A stretch of 11,926 nt of DNA from an uncultured Bacteroidota bacterium. Lineage in GTDB: Bacteria; Bacteroidota; Bacteroidia; Bacteroidales; SZUA-534. The position numbers and the translations under genes are program-made. This document shows, piece after piece, positions 1 through 6,700 of the stretch (the first letter of the stretch is position 1; each line of letters opens with the position of its first letter). The stretch covers positions 1 through 11,926 of the forward strand of contig CALABN010000003.1 in assembly GCA_937885735.1 (NCBI GenBank), written 5' to 3'. The notes below the pieces were generated by a model that was not told where the DNA came from, did not search any database, and worked only from the letters and a program-made list of their open reading frames with translations.

Positions 1-25
1 GCATCATGGTGGCTAAGTTCTTTTG

Positions 26-49
26 TCACTTTTCTCCAAAGAAAAGTGA
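26..49. repeat. Perfect 10-bp inverted repeat (hairpin)
   Basis: TCACTTTTCT at 26-35 pairs perfectly with AGAAAAGTGA at 40-49 around a CCAA loop. No T-run follows, so it is not a typical Rho-independent terminator on the + strand. It could be the end of an upstream transcription unit or an interspersed palindromic element. No gene is visible around it in the window. Confidence 0.6.
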
Positions 50-97
50 GTCAAACACATAAAAATACAATTAGTGCAACCTTTCAGATTGTTTCCT

Positions 98-177
98 CGT
101 GTGTTCACACGTTCCGTAGGTTTCACAGCGTTCAACCCACGGTTATGATAGTTGGCCACTTTCAGTGGCTGCTTTTT
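98..177. repeat. Cluster of three consecutive hairpins
   Basis: Three stem-loops follow one another. CGTGTG (98-103) pairs with CACACG (106-111). CCGTAGGTT (114-122) pairs with AACCCACGG (134-142) with one A/C mismatch. GCCACT (155-160) pairs perfectly with AGTGGC (164-169) over a TTC loop and is followed two bases later by a T5 run at 173-177. The last hairpin could act as a terminator on the + strand. The three together look like a composite palindromic intergenic repeat; whether it recurs elsewhere in the genome cannot be seen here. Confidence 0.5.
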
Positions 178-230
178 CTACACGAATTACCATTATTTTT
201 TTAGTAATTATTTGTTTTGTAACATTTTGC

Positions 231-253
231 AGAGATGCGCGCGCCACATCTCT
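231..253. repeat. Inverted repeat AGAGATG / CATCTCT
   Basis: AGAGATG at 231-237 is the exact reverse complement of CATCTCT at 247-253, around a 9-nt GC-rich loop (238-246) of alternating C and G. It resembles the widespread class of GTAGAGAC-type palindromic intergenic repeats, in a decayed form. No gene association is evident. Confidence 0.45.
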
Positions 254-282
254 ACCAGCAATGCGTCAATTATGCGTGTCGG

Positions 283-396
283 CGCTCTGCGGCTTCATTG
301 TATATGAATTCATTACCAGAAAAAAACGTTTTGGCCGCAGAGCGGCCTGATAATGGTAGTATATGGCACAACAGAAGGCACAAGCCGCAGAGCGGC
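283..396. repeat. Three copies of a GCCGCAGAGCGGC palindromic element
   Basis: The 13-mer GCCGCAGAGCGGC occurs at 334-346 and 384-396. A reverse-oriented copy with one change lies at 281-293. Each is itself near-palindromic (GCCGC-AGA-GCGGC). Copies 1 and 3 form longer arms: 283-295 is the exact reverse complement of 382-394 (13 bp). This GC-rich, REP-like trio stands out from the A/T-rich DNA around it. Short open frames run through here (165-350, 235-417), but they are made largely of these repeats and are not convincing genes. Confidence 0.6.
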
Positions 397-444
397 GATA
401 CAATTTTGCTTCAATGAATTTTTACATTCCGTAAGATTGGGAAG

Positions 445-465
445 ATTCCGTGTCTAACATGGAAT
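445..465. repeat. Decayed ATTCC...GGAAT hairpin
   Basis: ATTCCGTG (445-452) pairs with CATGGAAT (458-465), with one G-T wobble, around a 5-nt loop. The right flank GGAATGACG matches the right flank of the much better palindrome at 10854-10873, so this may be a degenerate copy of the same repeat family. The rest of 397-535 shows nothing else beyond a TTGGAAT / ATTCCAA inverted repeat at 485-491 and 513-519. Confidence 0.35.
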
Positions 466-535
466 GACGGTGTTTGGTGTTCGGTTGGAATGGCGCCAAT
501 TTAAATTCCTGAATTCCAAATTCCATTATTAATTA

Positions 536-543
536 TATTTTTG
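536..543 (+). promoter_or_regulatory. Possible -7 box (TATTTTTG) for the four-gene run
   Basis: TATTTTTG fits the Bacteroidota primary sigma factor -7 consensus TAnnTTTG. It lies 18 nt before the start codon at 562, implying a short leader. No good -33 TTG lies at the usual spacing, which lowers confidence. The inverted repeat TTGGAAT (485-491) / ATTCCAA (513-519) sits just upstream, across the expected -33 position, where an operator would be plausible but is unproven. Confidence 0.4.
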
Positions 544-561
544 TCAATCCTAACAATGTGA

Positions 562-1095
562 ATGATGTCAGAAAAGAGCGAGGTCAATGGGTTTATATTG
601 AAGGTTGGGCTGACAATAGGCATAGCCTTTTGTGCCACAATATTCATTGCGCATTTGCGTGGATTGAGCCACACGCCGGGCGACAGCGTGTCGTGGCTCA
701 ACATCATTGTCATGATGGTTGTGGTAATGGTTTCCGGTCGTCAGTACCGTGAGGCTGTCGATGGCGACAATTTCACTTATGGCAAGGCATACGGTTACAT
801 AACCAAGCTGAATCTGATAAGCTCCATTGTACTGACCATTTTTGGTTATTACTACTATAGCGCAATTGCACCAGGCGACATTGAAATGATAAAGGACATG
901 GCCAATGAGTATTTTGCCCAGTTGGGTACAATGACGGCAGATCAGTCCGATGCAATGTTGCAGTTGTTCAACCAGACATTGTCGGCGGGTTCAATGGCGT
1001 TTGTCATGTTTTTTTATCAATTTATAGGAACTTCGTTTTTTGGACTTGTATTGGCAAACATCATTAGAGCGAAGAGACATTTTACCATAGAATAA
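562..1095 (+). CDS. DUF4199 domain-containing membrane protein
   Basis: This 177-residue protein has about four hydrophobic segments (near residues 10-32, 44-58, 80-100 and 144-168), so it is an inner-membrane protein. The spacing of the helices and the FTYGKAYGY motif at residues 71-79 fit the DUF4199 family, which is common in Bacteroidota and has no known biochemical function. The segment between helices 3 and 4 is polar and acidic and is predicted to lie outside the membrane. Two adjacent ATG codons (562 and 565) could each start translation; the first is used here. It is followed after 11 nt by a family 2 glycosyltransferase gene, a pairing I recall from other Bacteroidota, which hints at a shared envelope role but does not prove one. 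Confidence 0.85.
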   Translation: MMSEKSEVNGFILKVGLTIGIAFCATIFIAHLRGLSHTPGDSVSWLNIIVMMVVVMVSGRQYREAVDGDNFTYGKAYGYITKLNLISSIVLTIFGYYYYSAIAPGDIEMIKDMANEYFAQLGTMTADQSDAMLQLFNQTLSAGSMAFVMFFYQFIGTSFFGLVLANIIRAKRHFTIE

Positions 1096-1106
1096 TACGT
1101 AAATAG

Positions 1107-2057
1107 ATGAATATAAGCGTTGTTATTCCTCTGTATAACGAGGAAGAATCGATAAACGAACTTGTGGCATGGATTGCCAAGGTGATGTATGAAAACAATT
1201 TCACTTACGAGATTGTGATTGTTGACGATGGCAGCACTGACAGTTCGTGGGAGGAGATTAAGAAACTGACTGAGGAATACGGGTCAATCCGTGCGCTCAG
1301 GTTCCGCCGCAACTACGGCAAGTCGGCGGCTCTCTACTGTGGATTCCGTGAGGCCGCGGGCGATGTGGTGTTCACAATGGACGCCGACCTTCAGGACAGC
1401 CCAGACGAGATTCCTGCAATGTACAAGATGATTGTGGATGACAAGTTCGACATGGTGTCGGGTTGGAAGAAGGAGCGCCACGACCCTATAACAAAGACCA
1501 TCCCGAGCAAGTTCTACAACTGGGTTGGCCGTGTCACAACCGGCATCCATCTTCATGACATGAACTGCGGACTTAAGGCATACCGCCGCGACGTAGTAAA
1601 GTCGATAGAGGTTTACGGCGAGATGCACCGCTACATTCCTGTACTTGCAAAACAGGCAGGTTTTGGCAAGATTGGCGAAAAGGTGGTTGTACACCGTGCC
1701 CGCAAGTATGGAGTGACCAAATTCGGCATCGAGCGTTTCATAAACGGCTTTCTCGACCTCATGTCGATACTGTTCATGACCAAGTTCGGCAAAAAGCCGA
1801 TGCACCTGTTCGGAACTCTTGGCGTGTTTGTATTCTTCATAGGCTTTGTGGCAGCCATTGTGGTTGGCGCAATGAAACTGGTGGCGCTTTCAAGAGGAAT
1901 CATGGCACCACTTGTCACAAGCAGTCCGTATTTCTATCTTGCCCTTGCCTGCATGATAATGGGAACGCAGTTATTCCTTACAGGATTCCTGGGTGAGCTC
2001 ATATCGCGCAGTTCAAATGACCGCAACAATTATCAAATAAAGGAAACCATAGAATAA
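1107..2057 (+). CDS. Family 2 glycosyltransferase, GtrB/DPM1-like, membrane-anchored
   Basis: The N-terminal half is a GT-A fold glycosyltransferase: VVIPLYNEEES at 5-15 opens the nucleotide-sugar binding fold, VDDGSTD at 39-45 binds the nucleotide, and DADLQD at 92-97 carries the metal-binding DxD. Two C-terminal transmembrane helices (about 234-256 and 275-297) match the DPM1/GtrB type, whose members move a sugar from UDP- or GDP-sugar onto undecaprenyl phosphate at the cytoplasmic face of the inner membrane. The 316-residue length is normal. The sugar cannot be deduced. Its stop overlaps the next start by 1 nt (TAATG), so translation is probably coupled. It may supply lipid-linked sugar for glycan or lipid A decoration; that is inferred from the family alone. 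Confidence 0.9.
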   Translation: MNISVVIPLYNEEESINELVAWIAKVMYENNFTYEIVIVDDGSTDSSWEEIKKLTEEYGSIRALRFRRNYGKSAALYCGFREAAGDVVFTMDADLQDSPDEIPAMYKMIVDDKFDMVSGWKKERHDPITKTIPSKFYNWVGRVTTGIHLHDMNCGLKAYRRDVVKSIEVYGEMHRYIPVLAKQAGFGKIGEKVVVHRARKYGVTKFGIERFINGFLDLMSILFMTKFGKKPMHLFGTLGVFVFFIGFVAAIVVGAMKLVALSRGIMAPLVTSSPYFYLALACMIMGTQLFLTGFLGELISRSSNDRNNYQIKETIE

Positions 2058-2548
2058 TGAAACGCCTGCTGTTGTTATCCGTCATTGTTGCCGTCTGCAA
2101 CATTCTTGTGGCGCAGGATTCCATTAGCGTGGAGTCGGTGGTGATGGAACGGCATTGTTTCATGAACAGGTTTTATGTCGATAGCTGCAAGGTCAACCTT
2201 AACCGTATGATAGCCGGGTGTGGCGCAAACGAGCCTGCGGCTGAAATGTTTGGCAAGGCTCAGGAGTCGAAAGTGTTCGGTTCGGTGTTCTGCATCACTG
2301 GCGCATGCCTTGTGGCTTATCCGCTCATAAGCTGCATTTGGGAAGACAAGCCAAATGTGCCTATGGCTGTAGCTGGTTGCTGCATGGCGGCCATATCGGT
2401 ACCGTTGTTCATCAACTACAACAAGCAGTCGAAGGAGGCATTGCGACTTATGGGCGAGGAGTACATCCCGCCTAAGGATGACGAGGAGGGTATCAGCCTG
2501 AATATCGGAATGTCAGCAACCGGACTCGGTTTCTGTCTGAAGTTTTAA
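2057..2548 (+). CDS. Small exported membrane protein of unknown function
   Basis: I do not recognise a named family. The 163-residue product begins with a typical signal peptide (MKRLLLLSV..., likely cleaved after Ala19, just before QDS). A polar region follows, then two hydrophobic segments (about 73-95 and 101-121) separated by a short loop with Pro99 and Asn100, and then a charged tail. This layout, with Pro residues near the helix ends, resembles small uncharacterised Bacteroidota proteins. Nine cysteines remain after the signal peptide (34, 44, 55, 79, 84, 93, 108, 109 and 160), which is high for its size. The C-terminus (SATGLGFCLKF) ends in Phe like an outer-membrane beta-strand, but the protein is too short for a barrel. 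It overlaps the glycosyltransferase gene by 1 nt and precedes gluQ by 3 nt, so it is very likely expressed with them. Confidence 0.75.
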   Translation: MKRLLLLSVIVAVCNILVAQDSISVESVVMERHCFMNRFYVDSCKVNLNRMIAGCGANEPAAEMFGKAQESKVFGSVFCITGACLVAYPLISCIWEDKPNVPMAVAGCCMAAISVPLFINYNKQSKEALRLMGEEYIPPKDDEEGISLNIGMSATGLGFCLKF

Positions 2549-2551
2549 TCC

Positions 2552-3496
2552 ATGAAGGGCCGATTTGCTCCGTCGCCAAGCGGAAGAATGCATTTGGGAA
2601 ATGTCTATAGCGCCGTGCTCTCGTGGCTGTCGGCAAAAAGTCAGGGTGGCGAGTGGCTTCTGCGCATTGAGGACCTCGACCGCCAGCGGTGCAAGCCCGA
2701 ATATGCCGCACAACTTGAGGACGACCTTCTGTGGCTTGGCCTGAAATGGGACGAAGGCGGCTCTGCCGGCGGGCCAAACGGACCATACTACCAAAGCCGG
2801 CGCAATGAGATTTACCAAAACGAATTTGAGAAACTGCGCGGCAAGGGACTTCTTTATCCTTGCTACTGCACGCGTGCCGACATAATGGCATCAAGCGCGC
2901 CACACTCTTCAGACGGACAAGTGATATATGGCGGACATTGCCGCAATCTTTCCGAAGCACAACGTATTGAACTTGAAAAGGACCGCAAGCCTGCCATCAG
3001 GCTGATGGTTGAAGATGCCGAAATATGTTTCGCCGATGTGCATTACGGGCGGCAGTGTTTCAACCTTGCTCGCGATTGTGGCGATTTCATAGTGCAGCGT
3101 GCCGACGGCAATTTCGCCTATCAGCTTGCAGTTGTCGCCGATGACGCGCTCATGGGAGTCACCGAGGTGGTGCGAGGCTGCGACCTTTTGCCTTCGACAC
3201 CGCAACAGATTTACCTTTACAGACTTCTGGGTTACAATGTGCCACAATTCGCACACGTTCCGTTGCTGATGTCGAAAGACGGACATCGTCTTGCCAAGCG
3301 CGACAAGGGTACCGACATGGGAACGCTTAGGCAGAACTACACGCCCGAGGAATTGCTTGGACTGATTGCAAACTTTGCGGGAATTGTTGACAGACCAGCG
3401 GACATATCGTTGCGCGAGCTTACAGACGAGTTTGGCTGGAACAAGGTCCCATGTACAATGGCAATTCAGAATGTGAGTTATATAAAACATATTTAA
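2552..3496 (+). CDS. gluQ: Glutamyl-queuosine tRNA(Asp) synthetase
   Basis: GluQ activates glutamate without tRNA and attaches it to the queuosine base at position 34 of tRNA-Asp. It is a paralogue of the glutamyl-tRNA synthetase catalytic core that lacks the anticodon-binding domain. The 314-residue length fits this. RFAPSPSGRMHLGN at 4-17 holds the HIGH-like signature, and LLRIEDLD at 36-43 contacts glutamate and ATP. Zinc ligands appear as C104, C106, Y126 and C130, with the Cys-x-Cys and Tyr-x3-Cys spacing typical of GluQ. HRLAKRDKGTDM near residue 250 is the KMSKS-equivalent loop. This start directly precedes KGRFAPSPSG and sits 3 nt after the previous stop. The last dozen residues, after FGWNKVP, look unlike the usual family ending. 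A housekeeping-type tRNA modification enzyme, here at the end of an envelope-type operon. Confidence 0.93.
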   Translation: MKGRFAPSPSGRMHLGNVYSAVLSWLSAKSQGGEWLLRIEDLDRQRCKPEYAAQLEDDLLWLGLKWDEGGSAGGPNGPYYQSRRNEIYQNEFEKLRGKGLLYPCYCTRADIMASSAPHSSDGQVIYGGHCRNLSEAQRIELEKDRKPAIRLMVEDAEICFADVHYGRQCFNLARDCGDFIVQRADGNFAYQLAVVADDALMGVTEVVRGCDLLPSTPQQIYLYRLLGYNVPQFAHVPLLMSKDGHRLAKRDKGTDMGTLRQNYTPEELLGLIANFAGIVDRPADISLRELTDEFGWNKVPCTMAIQNVSYIKHI

Positions 3497-3642
3497 TTAG
3501 TTTTATACGTTCGATAACATGGCATTCCCCTGTTAGTAGACAAACACTTTTTTGAAAATATCGATATATTCAATTTTTGTTATCTTCATAGATGACTGTG
3601 GTTGACACTTATTAACGGTTCAACAAATCAACTTTATAGGGT

Positions 3643-3681
3643 AATGGGCTTCGGCCTGTTGCCTTGTTGTTATTCAACAAG
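3643..3681 (+). terminator. Degenerate terminator-like hairpin copy
   Basis: Positions 3643-3665 are identical over 23 nt to 8770-8792, the core and right arm of the strong terminator after the surface-protein gene. In this copy the left arm has changed (AGGGTAA instead of AAAGGCAA), so only the inner GGC-TTCG-GCC stem is intact. It overlaps a second hairpin, CTTGTTG (3663-3669) with CAACAAG (3675-3681). It probably once served as a terminator, possibly for the gluQ transcript. Confidence 0.45.
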
Positions 3682-3683
3682 CA

Positions 3684-3708
3684 AATGTTATCCAACATTG
3701 TTTTTTTT
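3684..3708 (+). terminator. A/T-rich hairpin with T8 tract, probable terminator
   Basis: AATGTT (3684-3689) and AACATT (3694-3699) form a perfect 6-bp stem with an ATCC loop, followed after one G by eight T residues (3701-3708). The stem is weak, but the layout is that of a Rho-independent terminator. It would separate the gluQ operon from the surface-protein gene. The T tract also lies directly upstream of the -33 element of the next promoter. Confidence 0.5.
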
Positions 3709-3711
3709 ACA

Positions 3712-3741
3712 TTGTTATTTGAATCTGAATTTCTACTTTTG
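3712..3741 (+). promoter_or_regulatory. Bacteroidota-type promoter of the surface-protein gene
   Basis: TTG at 3712-3714 and TACTTTTG at 3734-3741 match the -33 (TTG) and -7 (TAnnTTTG) elements, with a 19-nt spacer. The start codon at 3772 leaves a leader of roughly 20-25 nt with no Shine-Dalgarno sequence, normal for this phylum. This is the best promoter match in the window and indicates that the large gene is transcribed separately from the gluQ operon. Confidence 0.6.
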
Positions 3742-3771
3742 GCTTTATATCACTAATTCTAATTCTATTAT

Positions 3772-6700
3772 ATGAAACGAGTCATTTTTGCCACCATTAT
3801 GCTTGTGGCATCTGTATTTAGCTCAATGGCTGAAAAATTTGAAAAAGATGGTCTGTTTTACTTGGTAACAAGCGATACTGTGCCATATACGGCAGCCATC
3901 ACTTATTCAGTGCATAACAATTCCAACTATAGTGGAGTTAAATCGATAACTATACCGTCATCAGTAATATACAACGATAAAACATATACTATTGATCAGA
4001 TTGCCGGAAGTGCGTTTGAGTATTGCAGTGAATTGGAATCGGTTTCTATCCCCAATTCAGTACTCTATATAGGAGGATATGCTTTCCGTGGTTGCAGTAG
4101 CTTGAAAACATTGACAATACCAAACACTGTTACTGCGATCAAGGAGAAAGCATTTCTATATTGTTATGGATTGACTTCGATAAATATTCCGGAATCAGTC
4201 ACAATCCTTGGTGACAATGCCTTCCATGACTGCAGCAGTTTGGAATCTATAGTCATTCCTGAATCAATTACCAGCATTAGTGCGGAATTATTCTCGGGTT
4301 GCAGTAGCTTGACATCGGTTACCATACCAAGTTCAATTACCAATATTGGATCAGATGCATTTGAAGACTGTAGCAGCCTGACATCTGTAAACATTCCAGC
4401 TTCAGTAACCAGCATTGGATATGGGGCGTTTGACAACTGCGTTAATTTGACCATATATTGTGAGGCAAGTTCCATACCTGACGGATGGAATATTGATTGG
4501 AAATCAGAGAGCAGTAAGGTGGTGTGGAATGCAAGCCAGCCAAATGAGAATGATTTCGAATATACCGATACCACTAAGACTTGCATCAAGAAATATATAG
4601 GCCAATCTGCAAATGTGACTATACCTGGCACCGTCACCAGCATTGCCTCAAAGGCATTCTACAATAATTCTGTCATAAAAACACTTGCCATACCTAATTC
4701 TGTAACAAGCATTGGCGCAAATGCGTTCGCAGGGTGCAAGGTTGAAACCCTGACATGCAACACCGATGCCATTGGAACACAATTCGCCGGAAATACGAGT
4801 TTGAAAACACTGGTTTTCGGGGATTCGGTTGCAACTATAGAAAACAGTGCATTCAGAGGATGTAGCAATTTGGAGTCTGTCAGCTTTTCCAGCTCAGTCC
4901 AAAGCATAGGCGATTACTCGTTTTTGTCTTGCGACAAATTGACAAAGGTCAACGTGGAATCCATTGAGAGTTGGGTAGGCATTGAATTCAGCATATATAC
5001 TTCCAATCCATTGATTGCTGCAAAGCATCTATATGTTGACGGCACAGAGGTGACAGACCTGGTAATCCCTAGTACAGTCAAACGCATTGGAAACAATGCT
5101 TTCGTAGATTGCATGAGCTTTGTTTCTGTCACTATTCCGGAAAGTGTTGAAAGTATTGGCTATGGAGCATTTTCGTATTGCGAGAATATAGTGTCGGTGG
5201 ATATTCCTAATACAGTGACTGAGATCGGGGAAGTTGCCTTCTATGATTGCATAAATGCCACCATAACGCTTCCAAATACAGTGACCAGTGTTGGCGACAG
5301 GGCATTCAACGAGGTGAAGCTGCTGGTTTACAATGGCACGCTGTCTGGCAAGCCTTGGGGTGCAAGGGAAATGGTTGACGAGGTGTCGCTGGAGGACGAC
5401 AACTTTGTCTATTCCGATGCGGCCAAGACTAAAATTGTCAAGTACAAAGGTCAAGGCGGCGATGTTACAATACCAAGAGGTGTCACTAGCATCGGCGAAG
5501 CCGCATTCAAGGAATGTGAGAGCGTGACTTCCATCAGCATCCCGTCTACGGTCAAGTCAATTGGCGAAGATGCCTTTTCAAAATGTACAAATCTGACTAC
5601 TGTAAATATCCCAAATGGCATTACAAGCATTCCAAACTATGCATTCTTTGATTGCAAGAACTTGACATCGGTGACAATACCTGAATCGGTGACAAGTATC
5701 GGCAAATATGCATTCAACAACTGCACTAAATTGGAATATCCAGTCATCCCGTCATCGGTTACAGAGATAGGCACGTATGCGTTTTGGGGCATTTCAGGAA
5801 TTGTTTATGCTGGTCCTTTGACAGGATCATGGGGTGAATATCATATTTATAAGGCCAAAGACGACAACTTTACTTATTTTGACAAGGATGAGACACAGCT
5901 TGCCAGATATATAGGAAAAGGCACAACATTGGAAATCCCGAGCACTGTAACTGCCATTCCAGATGGATTGTTTGATGAGCTCTCCAATGGAAGCAATAAA
6001 CTGGTGTCGGTGACAATTCCCGAATCAGTAACCAGCATTGGCGAAAAGGCATTTAACTGGTGTAGCTCGTTGGAGACAGTAAACATTCCTAATTCAGTGA
6101 CAAGCATTGGCGCAAGGGCTTTTTATTGCTGTAGCAGCTTGTCTACTGTGTACATTCCAAAATCAGTGACAAGCATTGGCGACTATGCATTCGGGAGTGT
6201 GAATGTGATTGCTTATACAGGCACCGCAACAGGCAGCCCATGGGGAGCAAGGAAAGTCTTGGAAGAAGAAGCACCGGTCGATGATTTTGTATATTCCGAT
6301 GCAGGAAAGACACAACTTACAGGTTATAATGGCAATGGTGGCGATATTGTCATTCCAAGCACTGTGACACAAATTTGTGAGGGCGCGTTTAGTGATTGCC
6401 ATAGCCTTACGTCAGTAACCATTCCGGAATCTGTTGTCAGCATACAATCCAATGCATTCAGCGGATGCAATAACTTGAAAAAGGTCATTATTCCAAGCAG
6501 TGTGGAATCAATAGGCAGTGGCGCATTTGCCGATTGCAGAACTTTGTATTATATATACATTCCAGCTTCTGTCAGCACCATAAATGAGAATGCATTTGAT
6601 GGCTGCGACATGATGGTTATATATTGTGGGGCAAGTTCAAAACCTGACGAATGGAGCGACAACTGGAATCCAGACAATAGATCGGTTACTTGGGATGCAG

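Noticed and set aside
165..417. Two short overlapping + strand reading frames (61 and 60 codons), one with a hydrophobic start
   Set aside because: They run through the hairpin at 231-253 and the GCCGCAGAGCGGC copies, overlap each other in different frames and match no family I know. They are best explained as frames through repeats.
1284..1805. A 173-codon - strand frame inside the glycosyltransferase gene
   Set aside because: It lies wholly within a well-supported gene with intact motifs, and has no promoter or recognisable domain.
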